DNA of 64,000 nucleotides, from positions 3,658,001-3,722,000 of the forward strand of contig NZ_RBKX01000001.1 of the NCBI RefSeq assembly GCF_003634615.1. The letters run 5' to 3'. Numbering within the stretch: the stretch's first letter is position 1; each line of letters starts with the position of its first letter. Origin of the DNA: Flavobacterium sp. 102 (GTDB lineage: Bacteria; Bacteroidota; Bacteroidia; Flavobacteriales; Flavobacteriaceae). Below, piece after piece: positions 48,220 through 59,688 of the stretch. Under the pieces are notes generated by a model, which did no database searches, was not told the DNA's origin, and saw only the letters and a program-made list of their open reading frames with translations. Position numbers and translations under genes: made by a program.

Positions 48220-49155
48220 TTATCCTTTCACGTCCATCAATTCTACATCAAAAATCAAAGTCGCATCCGGTGGAATTACGCCACCAGCGCCGCTTGAACC
48301 GTAACCCAAATAAGACGGAATCACAAAACGCGCTTTGTCACCTACTTGCAACAAGGCGATTCCTTCGTCCCAACCTTCAATTACGTGACCTTTTCCTAAA
48401 GGGAATTCGATTGGTTTTTTGCGAGGATACGAACTGTCAAATACTTTTCCGCTTTCTAAAGAACCTTGGTAATGCACAGAAACTGTTTTGCCATTTTCCG
48501 CTTGTTTACCATTTCCTTTTTGGATGAATTTGTAACGCAAACCGCTTTCCGTTTTTTCAAAACCGGCGGCTAATTTTTCCATTGATTCTTCGGCTTGCTT
48601 TTTAGCCTCTTCTATTCTTCTTTGTCTTGAACCTTCAAAAGTTCTGAACGCTTCAATCGCATTCCATTTTTGAGCTTCATCACCTACTCTAACGATTTCC
48701 AAAGTTTCTATGGAATCGCCTTGTGCTACTGCGTCAACAATATCTTGTCCTTCCACTACGTGACCAAAAACAGTGTGTTTTCCGTCTAACCAAGTTGTTG
48801 GAACGTGTGTGATAAAAAACTGAGAACCGTTACTTCCCGGACCGGCATTGGCCATTGACAAAACGCCTGGTTTATCGTGTTTTAACGTTGGGTGAAATTC
48901 ATCATCAAAGTTATAACCAGGACCGCCGGTTCCAATACCTTGCGGACAACCGCCTTGAACCATAAAATCCGGAATTACTCTGTGGAATTTTAATCCGTCA
49001 TAGTATGGTTTTCCCATCGGACGTGCTGAATTCTCTAATTGTCCTTCGGCTAAGCCTACAAAGTTTCCAACCGTTCCCGGTGTTAAATCGTGTGTTAGTT
49101 TTACTAAAATCGAACCTTTGTTCGTGTTGAATTTAGCGTATATTCCGTTTTCCAT
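48220..49155 (-). CDS. Peptidyl-prolyl isomerase, cyclophilin-FKBP fusion
   Basis: A 311-residue protein without a signal peptide. Residues about 1-165 are a cyclophilin (YDGLKFHRVIPDFMVQGGCPQGIGTGGPGYNFDDEF and GSQFFITHVPTTWLDGKHTVFGHV); a charged linker (about 175-200) follows; residues 205-311 are an FKBP domain (GKTVSVHYQGSLESGKVFDSSYPRKKPIEFPLGKGHVIEGWDEGIALLQVGDKARFVIPSYLGYG). Two different isomerase families in one chain. Cytoplasmic folding catalyst. Confidence 0.93.
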   Translation of the reverse strand: MENGIYAKFNTNKGSILVKLTHDLTPGTVGNFVGLAEGQLENSARPMGKPYYDGLKFHRVIPDFMVQGGCPQGIGTGGPGYNFDDEFHPTLKHDKPGVLSMANAGPGSNGSQFFITHVPTTWLDGKHTVFGHVVEGQDIVDAVAQGDSIETLEIVRVGDEAQKWNAIEAFRTFEGSRQRRIEEAKKQAEESMEKLAAGFEKTESGLRYKFIQKGNGKQAENGKTVSVHYQGSLESGKVFDSSYPRKKPIEFPLGKGHVIEGWDEGIALLQVGDKARFVIPSYLGYGSSGAGGVIPPDATLIFDVELMDVKG

Positions 49156-49255
49156 TGTACTATTTTTTTAAAAATCTGGTGCAAAGGTACTATATTATAT
49201 TGTAAATTTGGTTACTGAAAATCCAAAACGATTTAGCCCATAACAATTGAAATCA

Positions 49256-50056
49256 ATGGAAAACAATCCTGACTACAGAGCAGTAAACAAACAAACTTGG
49301 AACCATAAAACGGATGTTCACATTGCTTCCGAGTTTTATGATGTTGAAGGTTTTTTGAATGGAAAATCGACTTTAAACGATATTGAATTACCCTTATTAG
49401 GCGATGTTTCCGGTAAAAAGATATTGCATTTGCAATGTCATTTTGGACAAGACACTATTTCATTGGCCAGAATGGGTGCCAAAGCCACAGGCGTTGACTT
49501 ATCAGATAAAGCCATTGAACGCGCCAAAGAATTTGCACAAAAACTAAATCTAGATGTGACTTTTGTTTGTTGTGACATTTATGACGCACCAACTTTAATT
49601 GACGAAAAATTCGACATCGTTTTTACGAGTTATGGTACTATAGGTTGGTTTCCTGATTTGGAGAAATGGGCGAATGTTGTTTCGCATTTTTTAAAGCCGA
49701 ATGGAAAATTTGTCATGGCCGATTTTCATCCCGTGGTTTGGATGTTTGACAATGATTTTGAAACCGTTTTTTATCATTATTTTAATGTGGAACCGATAGT
49801 GGAAAACGAAACCGGAACTTACGCCGACCGCGATGCCGAAATTGAAACTAAAACCATCACTTGGAACCATCCGATTTCTGAAATTTTAAATAGTTTAATT
49901 CAAAGCGGTTTGGAAATCAATTCGTTTAACGAATATGACTATTCGCCTTATAATTGTTTTAATAAAACAGTAGAATTTGAGAAAGGGAAGTTCCGAATTA
50001 AACCATTGGAGAATAAAATCCCGATGGTGTATTCGATTATGGCTTCGAAAAAATAA
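49256..50056 (+). CDS. Class I SAM-dependent methyltransferase
   Basis: ATG at 49256 (MENNPDYRAVNKQTWNH) is preferred to a TTG at 49247. The 266-residue protein has the SAM motif VSGKKILHLQCHFGQDTISLARMGAKATGVDLSDKAIE (about 50-85) and the DIVFTSYGTIGWFPDLEKWANVVSHFLKPNGKFVMADFHPVVWM segment typical of small-molecule methyltransferases. Substrate unknown. A stand-alone gene before trmD. Confidence 0.85.
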   Translation: MENNPDYRAVNKQTWNHKTDVHIASEFYDVEGFLNGKSTLNDIELPLLGDVSGKKILHLQCHFGQDTISLARMGAKATGVDLSDKAIERAKEFAQKLNLDVTFVCCDIYDAPTLIDEKFDIVFTSYGTIGWFPDLEKWANVVSHFLKPNGKFVMADFHPVVWMFDNDFETVFYHYFNVEPIVENETGTYADRDAEIETKTITWNHPISEILNSLIQSGLEINSFNEYDYSPYNCFNKTVEFEKGKFRIKPLENKIPMVYSIMASKK

Positions 50057-50190
50057 ATTTCTAATAAACACTGAAACCCTAGCCCCGATAGAAGTGGAAA
50101 TCCTTTTGGATTATCCTGTAGCAAAGCGGAAGGAAAATACAATAAGATTGGAACGGATAGCGGGAAATAGCTTCTAAAAAAACTTCTTTC

Positions 50191-50198
50191 TATATTTG
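50191..50198 (+). promoter_or_regulatory. -7 box of trmD, implying a leaderless or near-leaderless mRNA
   Basis: TATATTTG ends 4 bp before the trmD ATG at 50203. Confidence 0.5.
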
Positions 50199-50202
50199 CA
50201 CC

Positions 50203-50880
50203 ATGCGAATAGACATCATTACCATATTACCTGATTTATTGCGAAGTCCTTTTGAAGGCTCGATTATGAAACGCGCCATTGAAAAAGAATTGGTGGAAGT
50301 TCATTTTCACAATTTGAGAGACTATACGACCAACAAACAAAAAAGCGTTGACGATTACCAATTTGGCGGCGGCGCAGGAATGGTCATGATGGTGCAACCA
50401 ATAGATGATTGTATCACGCATTTGAAAAGCCAAAGAACCTACGACGAAATCATTTACATGTCGCCTGACGGAGAAACGCTGAACCAAAAAATGGCCAATA
50501 CGATGTCGATGTATGAGAATATTATCATCCTCTGCGGGCATTACAAAGGCGTTGACCAACGCGTTCGCGATCATTTTATTACCAAAGAAATCTCGATAGG
50601 CGATTATGTACTTTCGGGAGGCGAAATTGGTGCGATTGTGTTTTGCGATGCGATTATCCGACTGATTCCGGGTGTTTTGAGTGATGAAACGTCGGCTTTA
50701 ACGGATAGTTTTCAGGACAATTTATTATCGGGACCAATATATACCCGACCAGCCGATTACAAAGGTTGGAAAGTGCCGGAAGTATTGACCAGCGGTCATT
50801 TTGCCAAAATTGACAAATGGCGCGAAGACATGGCGTATGAGCATACCAAAAAAAGAAGACCTGATTTACTCGAAGACTAA
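50203..50880 (+). CDS. trmD: tRNA (guanine-37-N1)-methyltransferase
   Basis: A 225-residue SPOUT enzyme: [27 protein letters not shown] start, [26 protein letters not shown] and [31 protein letters not shown], the trefoil-knot SAM site. It methylates G37 of tRNAs to prevent frameshifting. It is in its usual neighbourhood near rplS, with a Gfo/Idh gene inserted between. Confidence 0.95.
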   Translation: MRIDIITILPDLLRSPFEGSIMKRAIEKELVEVHFHNLRDYTTNKQKSVDDYQFGGGAGMVMMVQPIDDCITHLKSQRTYDEIIYMSPDGETLNQKMANTMSMYENIIILCGHYKGVDQRVRDHFITKEISIGDYVLSGGEIGAIVFCDAIIRLIPGVLSDETSALTDSFQDNLLSGPIYTRPADYKGWKVPEVLTSGHFAKIDKWREDMAYEHTKKRRPDLLED

Positions 50881-50882
50881 TT

Positions 50883-51893
50883 ATGGAAAAACCGATTGTT
50901 ACTGCTTTGTTGGCTTACGGAATGTCGGGCAAAGTTTTTCACGCACCGTTTTTGGCGACCAACAAAGGTTTTGAGCTTTATGCGGTTTTGGAACGAAATG
51001 AGAAGAAAGCTGTAAACGATTATCCTGAAATCATCAGTTTTTCTGCTATTGACGAATTACTTTCGGATGAAAAGATAGAATTAGTAGTAATCAACACGCC
51101 GAATAATACTCATTTCGATTATGCTAAACAGGCTTTAGAATCAGGCAAACATGTCTTAATTGAAAAACCCGCAACCACAACTCCGGAAGAATTTGAAATC
51201 CTTTTGGCTTTAGCCGAAAAAGTAAACCGGAAAGTTTTTGTTTACCAAAACCGACGTTGGAGCAGTGATATTACTGCTGCAAGAGAAATTATCAACTCAG
51301 GAAAATTAGGCGACGTTATCGAAATACATTTGCGATTTGACCGATATCGTCCAACTATTAGTGCTAAAACTTTTAAAGAAACCCCGATTCCAAGTAGCGG
51401 TATTTGGTATGATTTAGGTTCGCATTTGATTGACCAGGCGATTTCTATTTTTGGAAAACCTGTCAGTCATTATAGAAGTAAAAACAGCTATCGCGAAAAC
51501 TCGTTAGTCGATGATTTTGCGTTTATGCATATCGTTTTTCCAAATAAAGTCAATGTGTTTATCACCACGAGTATGTTGGTTTCCGATGCACAAGCCGGCA
51601 TTGTAATTCACGGCACCAAAGGCAGTTTCATCAAAGAATTTTGCGACGAACAGGAAAATCAGTTGATTGACGGCATGTCACCATTGGATTCAAATTTTGG
51701 TAATGAAAAGCCCAATAAAGAAGGGAAACTGACTTACATCAATGCCAATAATGAAACTATAGTTGAAATGATTCCGTCAATTAAAGGAAACTTCAATGCT
51801 TTGTTTGATGAAGTTTATGAAAGCATTCGCAAGAGGAAATCTTTCTCAATTGACAATCAAGACATTATAGAACAATTAAAACTCCTAACTTAG
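50883..51893 (+). CDS. Gfo/Idh/MocA family oxidoreductase
   Basis: A 336-residue NAD(P)-dependent oxidoreductase. The N-terminal Rossmann domain (1-120) has VTALLAYGMSGKVFHAPFL and VVINTPNNTHFDYAKQALESGKHVLIEKPATTT (Lys of the EKP motif), and the C-terminal alpha/beta domain has GIWYDLGSHLIDQAI with the likely catalytic His. It starts 2 nt after trmD, so it is co-transcribed. Substrate unknown (sugar or related). Confidence 0.9.
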   Translation: MEKPIVTALLAYGMSGKVFHAPFLATNKGFELYAVLERNEKKAVNDYPEIISFSAIDELLSDEKIELVVINTPNNTHFDYAKQALESGKHVLIEKPATTTPEEFEILLALAEKVNRKVFVYQNRRWSSDITAAREIINSGKLGDVIEIHLRFDRYRPTISAKTFKETPIPSSGIWYDLGSHLIDQAISIFGKPVSHYRSKNSYRENSLVDDFAFMHIVFPNKVNVFITTSMLVSDAQAGIVIHGTKGSFIKEFCDEQENQLIDGMSPLDSNFGNEKPNKEGKLTYINANNETIVEMIPSIKGNFNALFDEVYESIRKRKSFSIDNQDIIEQLKLLT

Positions 51894-51939
51894 GATAAAA
51901 AAACTCATAATTCATAACTCATAATTCGTAATTCTTTTT

Positions 51940-51947
51940 TATATTTG
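51940..51947 (+). promoter_or_regulatory. -7 promoter box of rplS
   Basis: TATATTTG. Transcription would start near 51953, giving a leader of about 67 nt that includes TCTGG/CAGA pairing; a bL19 leader element is known from Flavobacteria and may be present, though I cannot confirm its structure here. Confidence 0.5.
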
Positions 51948-52019
51948 CACCCATATTTGACTAACCTCTGGCGAAAACCGTGAATGTTGCTCAGATTTCA
52001 AACCATAATAGTCTTAAAA

Positions 52020-52370
52020 ATGGCAAATTTAGTAGATTTCGTTAACAACGAATTATCAACAAAAAAAGATTTCCCTTTATTCGGAGCTGGTGATACAATC
52101 ACTGTATACTACGAAATTAAAGAGGGTGAAAAAACAAGAACTCAGTTTTTCAAAGGAGTTGTAATCCAAAGAAAAGGTGCAGGATTGACTGAAACTTTTA
52201 CCATCCGTAAAATGTCTGGCGCAGTTGGTGTAGAGCGTATCTTCCCAGTAAACATGCCGGCTTTACAAAAAGTTGAAGTAAACCAAAGAGGTAAAGTTAG
52301 AAGAGCTCGTATCTACTACTTTAGAGAACTTACCGGTAAAAAAGCAAAAATCAAAGAAAGAAGAAGATAA
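52020..52370 (+). CDS. rplS: Ribosomal protein bL19
   Basis: The start is the ATG at 52020 (MANLVDFVNNELSTKKDFPLFGAGDTITVYYEI), the family's usual start; the frame upstream to 51984 is leader. 116 residues with KTRTQFFKGVVIQRKGAGLTETFTIRKMSGAVGVERIFPVNMPALQKVEVNQRGKVRRARIYYFRELTGKKAKIKE. A conserved 50S protein at the subunit interface. Confidence 0.97.
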   Translation: MANLVDFVNNELSTKKDFPLFGAGDTITVYYEIKEGEKTRTQFFKGVVIQRKGAGLTETFTIRKMSGAVGVERIFPVNMPALQKVEVNQRGKVRRARIYYFRELTGKKAKIKERRR

Positions 52371-52385
52371 TTCTAAACTTTGTAC

Positions 52386-52423
52386 TTATAAAAACGCCTC
52401 GATATTATCGGGGCTTTTTTATG
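52386..52423 (+). terminator. Terminator after rplS
   Basis: ACGCCTCGAT pairs with ATCGGGGC around a short loop, then TTTTTT. The 277-bp gap to icd also holds an AT-rich tract with partial direct repeats (ATTATCAATTT at two places near 52475-52512). Confidence 0.78.
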
Positions 52424-52566
52424 TTTAAAAATTAGTCTAAAAAATTGTCATTTTGCTATTTTAAGTTGCGCTAATTATCAATTTACTAATTTAAACCTCG
52501 CATATTATCAATTTGACAATTCAATCGATTTCGTTCAAAACCAATGGAGCGTAATCGTGATTTACT

Positions 52567-52574
52567 TATATTTG
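52567..52574 (+). promoter_or_regulatory. -7 promoter box of icd
   Basis: TATATTTG, about 73 bp before the ATG of icd. Confidence 0.5.
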
Positions 52575-52590
52575 CATGGCTTGAAAATGA

Positions 52591-54870
<2,280 letters not shown>

Positions 54871-54889
54871 TGGTAATTGATATATTTAT

Positions 54890-54921
54890 AAAAAAGCGAC
54901 TTAATTAAGTCGCTTTTTTTA
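54890..54921. terminator. Bidirectional terminator after icd
   Basis: AAAAAGCGACTTAATTAAGTCGCTTTTT is a perfect palindromic stem, shared with the convergent gene that ends at 54919. Confidence 0.88.
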
Positions 54922-55599
54922 TTTCTGTTCTTGTAAACCGCCATCGTCTTTTAGGATAACCAATTTGGCTTTTACACCCGTAGTCAGATTCCATTTATTG
55001 GTGGTTACCATGCCTTTCTTATCGTCAAAAATTACGAATTGGGCTGTATTCGGACCGGATTCTCCTTGGTTTAAAGCTTCGATTTCTATTTTGTTGATTC
55101 CTTCGTTTAAGTCTAAATACACTTCTTTGAAACTAACTTCTAATAAAATAGCATCAACCACAATTTTATCATTTAGCCAAATTCTAACCAAATCTCCGTC
55201 AGGCGCTTCGTGGTCTCTGCAAGCAATACTAATGACCTTAGAGCCTGTTTTAAATTGGCCTAAAAAACTATCACTCTTGAATTTTTCCAGAATTTCACCA
55301 TCACTACTTTTCCTATTCATTCTTTCCGTGTAGGGTTTTGAAGGATCTTCAAACTGCTCTTTCTCCATTATATTCTTCTCCTCTTCCGTCTTCTTTTTAA
55401 GCAAAGAAACATTCTCTAACAATTTGTCTTTCTTATCAAATATACTCGGATAAGTAATCGATTTTGAGGAAGTTGGAGCAATTTGCCCTGAAGGATTCGT
55501 AACAGGAGCTATTTTCAAAGTCTTCTTGGGTTGTTCAAATTGAGCTAACCCCTTAAAACTGAAAATTAATATAAATAATAGCGTAAAACCTGCCTTCAT
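54919..55599 (-). CDS. Secreted protein, conserved in Flavobacteria-like genomes
   Basis: A 226-residue protein with a signal peptide (MKAGFTLLFILIFSFKGLAQ). A Lys/Glu-rich middle (about 60-105) leads to a beta-rich C-terminal domain (KVISIACRDHEAPDGDLVRIWLNDKIVVDAILLEVSFKEVYLDLNEGINKIEIEALNQGESGPNTAQFVIFDDK), which has the look of a carbohydrate-binding or Ig-like fold. No catalytic motif. Function unknown. Confidence 0.75.
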   Translation of the reverse strand: MKAGFTLLFILIFSFKGLAQFEQPKKTLKIAPVTNPSGQIAPTSSKSITYPSIFDKKDKLLENVSLLKKKTEEEKNIMEKEQFEDPSKPYTERMNRKSSDGEILEKFKSDSFLGQFKTGSKVISIACRDHEAPDGDLVRIWLNDKIVVDAILLEVSFKEVYLDLNEGINKIEIEALNQGESGPNTAQFVIFDDKKGMVTTNKWNLTTGVKAKLVILKDDGGLQEQK

Positions 55600-55733
55600 T
55601 ATAACTTATTTTTGAATAGTGAAAATACTCAATTCTCTAAAAATTACTGCTTTCTATTAACCAAACCTTAACAAATGATTATGAGGAAATTACTAATTTT
55701 ATTAAGAATTTTGTATTTCCTAAAGCCAAATTT

Positions 55734-58106
55734 ATGCCAAAAAATATTTTCACTCCTATCTTTTTAATTTTATTAACGTTTCAACTCCATTCACAACAAA
55801 AATACACCATTAATGGTTTAGTTTCTGATGGTAGAAATAAAGAAACATTAATTGGGGTTTCCTTGTATATAGAAGAAACAAAAACCGGACTAACCACCAA
55901 TGAATACGGTTTTTATTCTATTACTTTGCCCAAAGGAAATTATACATTATCGGTTAGTTATGTGGGCTACAAAACCATAACAGAAACCATAGAACTTACT
56001 CAAGATACCCGGAAAAATTTCTTAATTACTGAAAGCAGCCAACAACTTGACGAAGTCGTAATTGTTCAAAACAGCAAACGCGTGGACGTCAGAAAGCCTG
56101 AAATGAGTGTCAACAAACTCACCATTCAGGAAATCAAAGAAATGCCGGTGATATTTGGTGAAGTCGACGTTATCAAATCGATATTAACGCTTCCGGGAGT
56201 TACCAATGCCGGTGAAGGACAATCGGGATTCAACGTTCGCGGAGGCGGTGCTGATCAGAACTTGGTTCTATTAGACGAAGCTACCATCTTTAATTCCTCG
56301 CATTTATTCGGTTTGTTTTCGGTTTTTAATCCCGATGCCATTAAAGATTTGAAACTCTATAAAGGTGGCATTCCGTCAAGATACGGTGGTCGATTGTCTT
56401 CCATCTTAGACATTTACCAAAAAGAAGGAAACAAAGACTCTTTTCACATGAATGGCGGTATTGGACTTATTTCCAGTAGAATTTTAGCCGAAGGACCAAT
56501 TGTAAAAGGCAAAGGTTCCTTCGTTTTTGCCGGAAGAGGTTCTTATGCACATCTATTTCTAAAACTGGCGGATAATCCAAACTCGGCTTATTTTTATGAT
56601 TTGAACACCAAATTGAGTTATTCCATCAATGAAAAAAACAATATTTATCTTTCGGGATATTTTGGTAGAGATGTGTTCCAACTGAACAATAGTTTTGTCA
56701 ACACTTATGGAAATGCGGTTCTCAATTTTAGATGGAATCATTTGTTTTCAGACAAATTGTTCTCCAATATGTCGATGATTTATTCTGATTATTATTACGG
56801 TCTCAAATTAGACATCATTGGATTTAATTGGGATAGCGGAATCAAAAACTACAATTTCAAATACGATTTCAAACATTATTTGACTAACAAACTCAAACTT
56901 ACTTACGGTATACAAACCCATTATTACGATTTCAATCCGGGTAAAATTGAGCCTACCAGTGAAGAATCAGGTATTAATGCAGACCAATTGGAGAAAAAAT
57001 ATGCTTTAGAAAATGCCGTTTATTTAGATGCGGAACACCAAATTTCTAAAAACCTTGCCCTTTCTTATGGTCTTCGATTTAGTTCGTTTCTGCGTTTGGG
57101 CCAACAAACGATGAATACTTATGCCAACAATCAACCGGTGACATTTAATTCCCAATTTTTAATCTACGAAAGTGCAGAACCCACCGGAACTGTTAGTTAT
57201 GGTAAAAATGAAACGATAGCGAATTTTGAAAACCTGGAACCTCGTTTTGCCATTGCTTACACCTTAAATGAAGACCAGTCTGTAAAAGCCAGTTATAACC
57301 GAATGTCGCAGTATTTGCATTTGATTTCAAATACGCAATCGCCAACACCTTTGGATGTTTGGGCACCAAGTGACCAATATTTGAAACCTCAGATTTTAGA
57401 CCAAGTAGCTTTAGGTTATTTCCGAAATATAAGCGATGATTTGTATTCACTTGAAGTCGAAACTTTTTTCAAAAAAATTAAAAATCGTGTCGATTATATT
57501 GACGGAGCCAATTTAATAGCCAACGAAGCTATTGAAAGAGTGGTCTTGAACGGAAAAGCAAGAGCTTACGGATTAGAAGTCTTGTTCCGAAAAAACTCCG
57601 GTCGTTTCAAAGGTTGGGTTTCTTATACGTTGTCAAGATCAGAACAGCAAGTTGACGGAAGAACTCCGGAAGAAATCGGAATTAACAACGGCAGATGGTA
57701 TAGAACCGGCTTTGACAAAATGCACAATTTGGCGGTGGTAGCGAATTACAAATTAAATGAAAAATGGCGTTTTAGTTCCAATTTCACTTTGCAAACCGGA
57801 CAACCTGTGACCTTTCCAACCGGACAATATGAATACCAAGGCATCACAGTTCCGATTTTTAGCTCCAGAAACGAAAACAATTTACCCTTGTACCATCACT
57901 TAGATGTCTCGGCTACTTTGACACCAAGAAAAAACAAAGGCAGAAAATGGCAAAGCGAATGGGTTTTCGGGATTTACAACATCTACAACCGAATGAATTC
58001 CGCCTCTATTACCTTCAGACAAAATCAAGAAACCGGTAATAATGAAGCCATCAGATTGTCTATTTTCGGAATTGTGCCAAGTGCTACTTATAACATTAAA
58101 TTTTAA
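55734..58106 (+). CDS. TonB-dependent outer membrane receptor with carboxypeptidase-like N-terminal domain
   Basis: A 790-residue protein: signal peptide (1-20), a CarboxypepD_reg-like/beta-sandwich domain (about 22-100; INGLVSDGRNKETLIGVSLYIEETKTGLTTNEYGFYSITLPKGNYTLSVSYVGYKT), a plug (about 120-230; GVTNAGEGQSGFNVRGGGADQNLVLLDEATIF) and a 22-strand barrel to the C-terminal Phe. It is a SusC-type-less TonB receptor and is paired with a DUF4249 lipoprotein 4 nt downstream, a pairing seen in Bacteroidota for unknown substrates. Confidence 0.92.
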   Translation: MPKNIFTPIFLILLTFQLHSQQKYTINGLVSDGRNKETLIGVSLYIEETKTGLTTNEYGFYSITLPKGNYTLSVSYVGYKTITETIELTQDTRKNFLITESSQQLDEVVIVQNSKRVDVRKPEMSVNKLTIQEIKEMPVIFGEVDVIKSILTLPGVTNAGEGQSGFNVRGGGADQNLVLLDEATIFNSSHLFGLFSVFNPDAIKDLKLYKGGIPSRYGGRLSSILDIYQKEGNKDSFHMNGGIGLISSRILAEGPIVKGKGSFVFAGRGSYAHLFLKLADNPNSAYFYDLNTKLSYSINEKNNIYLSGYFGRDVFQLNNSFVNTYGNAVLNFRWNHLFSDKLFSNMSMIYSDYYYGLKLDIIGFNWDSGIKNYNFKYDFKHYLTNKLKLTYGIQTHYYDFNPGKIEPTSEESGINADQLEKKYALENAVYLDAEHQISKNLALSYGLRFSSFLRLGQQTMNTYANNQPVTFNSQFLIYESAEPTGTVSYGKNETIANFENLEPRFAIAYTLNEDQSVKASYNRMSQYLHLISNTQSPTPLDVWAPSDQYLKPQILDQVALGYFRNISDDLYSLEVETFFKKIKNRVDYIDGANLIANEAIERVVLNGKARAYGLEVLFRKNSGRFKGWVSYTLSRSEQQVDGRTPEEIGINNGRWYRTGFDKMHNLAVVANYKLNEKWRFSSNFTLQTGQPVTFPTGQYEYQGITVPIFSSRNENNLPLYHHLDVSATLTPRKNKGRKWQSEWVFGIYNIYNRMNSASITFRQNQETGNNEAIRLSIFGIVPSATYNIKF

Positions 58107-58109
58107 ACT

Positions 58110-58928
58110 ATGAAAACCATATATTTTAGTTTGCTGATTGTCCTTTTTTCATTCACCTCTTGTGAAAAAGTCATTGATGTTGACTTATCAACTTCGGAAC
58201 CAAGGTTAGTAATTGAAGCCTCCATTCAGTGGCTTAACGGAACTCCCGGAAACGAACAAATCGTCAAACTTTCCACTACGACAGATTACTTCTCCGGTGA
58301 AATTCCACCGGTTACTGATGCGGTAGTTTACATTACTAACAGTTCCAATGTCGTTTTCAATTTTACCCAAGATACAGAACTCGGAATTTATAAATGCCTT
58401 AATTTTATTCCCGTGGTGAATGAAACTTACACTTTAACCGTTATCTATGAAGGCGAAACGTATACTTCTACAGAAAAACTCTTAGATACGCCAACGGTAA
58501 CCCGAATCGAACAAGATGATGAAGGCGGGATTCTAGGCGATGAAGTTGAAGTGAAATTCTTTTTTGATGATTTAGTCAATGAAACCAATCACTATATGGT
58601 TAGAATTGATGATCCTTACAAAGTCATTCCAGAATACGGTGTGATTGAAGATCGTTTTTTTCAAAACAATGAAATGTTTGGTTTGTATTTTAGTGAAGAT
58701 TTAAAACCAAACGATACTTTAAAATTCACTTTAAACGGAATTACCTTAAACTACTATAATTACATGGACATTTTATTGGAACAAACGGGTTCAAATAGTA
58801 TGGGACCATTTTCTACACCAACCTCAACCGTAAGAGGAAATATAGTCAACCAAACCAATTTCAACAATTTTGCTTTGGGTTATTTCCGACTGAGTAAAAC
58901 CGAAATTTCAGAGTATATCATTCAGTAA
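58110..58928 (+). CDS. DUF4249 lipoprotein
   Basis: A 272-residue protein with lipobox (FSFTSCEKVIDVDLS); the CEKVIDVDL segment after the Cys is a hallmark of DUF4249. Beta-rich mature part. Probably surface-exposed or at the outer membrane and working with the TonB receptor directly upstream (3 nt gap). Confidence 0.9.
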   Translation: MKTIYFSLLIVLFSFTSCEKVIDVDLSTSEPRLVIEASIQWLNGTPGNEQIVKLSTTTDYFSGEIPPVTDAVVYITNSSNVVFNFTQDTELGIYKCLNFIPVVNETYTLTVIYEGETYTSTEKLLDTPTVTRIEQDDEGGILGDEVEVKFFFDDLVNETNHYMVRIDDPYKVIPEYGVIEDRFFQNNEMFGLYFSEDLKPNDTLKFTLNGITLNYYNYMDILLEQTGSNSMGPFSTPTSTVRGNIVNQTNFNNFALGYFRLSKTEISEYIIQ

Positions 58929-59010
58929 GAAGCACAAAATACTAAGTGTTTTTTAATTACTTTTACCGTAGGAACTTTATGCTTCCGACAGCTAACTCAT
59001 TACTCAAAAA

Positions 59011-59673
59011 ATGTCATCACATCACATCGTTCGCGACGACCAAGAACCGGCTTTAATTATTGCCAATGGAGAAGCTTGTAGCGCTGAACTATTAGGACAA
59101 TTGCTTGAATGGTCACCATTGGTCATAGTCTTAGATTCTGCTATTGAACGGGTTTTAGAATTAGGGATTAAAGTTGATGTATTATTAGGCGATTTTGACC
59201 GAGGTTTTGATGCTGACTATTACAAAGAAAAACAATATCCGATTGAAATTGTGTACGCGCCCAACCAAGACAAAACTGATTTGGAAAAAGCCTTTGACTA
59301 TTTAATCGAAAAAGGACATAAAGCAGCGAATGTCATTTGGGCCACCGGAAAACGTGCCGATCACACCATCACTAATTTAACGAACATCGTTGCTTACCGA
59401 AATAAACTGAAAGTGGTTATTTTGGACGACCATTCCAAAGTGTTCTTATTACCCAATACTTTTGAAAAATGGTACACAGAAAACACCATTATTTCACTGA
59501 TTCCCATCGGAAAAGTAAGCGGCATTACCACTCGAAATCTTTTCTATTCATTGACCCAGGAAGAATTGACCATCGGTTACCGAACCGGAAGCAGCAACCA
59601 CGTTACCACAGACGGAATTGTATCAATTTCCCATACCGAAGGCGATTTATTGCTGATGGAATGTTGGGACTAA
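59011..59673 (+). CDS. Thiamine pyrophosphokinase
   Basis: A 220-residue protein with the TPK pattern: ANGEACSAELL, VIVLDSAIERVLELGIKVDVLLGDFDRGF (catalytic acidic GDFD), APNQDKTDLEKAFDYL, ATGKRADHTITNL, and the C-terminal thiamine site domain (GITTRNLFYSLTQEELTIGYRTGSSNHVTTDGIVSIS). It converts thiamine to thiamine diphosphate. Translationally close to rlmF (15 nt gap). Confidence 0.9.
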   Translation: MSSHHIVRDDQEPALIIANGEACSAELLGQLLEWSPLVIVLDSAIERVLELGIKVDVLLGDFDRGFDADYYKEKQYPIEIVYAPNQDKTDLEKAFDYLIEKGHKAANVIWATGKRADHTITNLTNIVAYRNKLKVVILDDHSKVFLLPNTFEKWYTENTIISLIPIGKVSGITTRNLFYSLTQEELTIGYRTGSSNHVTTDGIVSISHTEGDLLLMECWD

Positions 59674-59688
59674 TTAAAAAAACAACCC

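Noticed and set aside
50236..50574. Antisense open frame of 112 codons inside trmD
   Set aside because: It lies wholly inside a well-supported conserved gene and has no recognisable domain.
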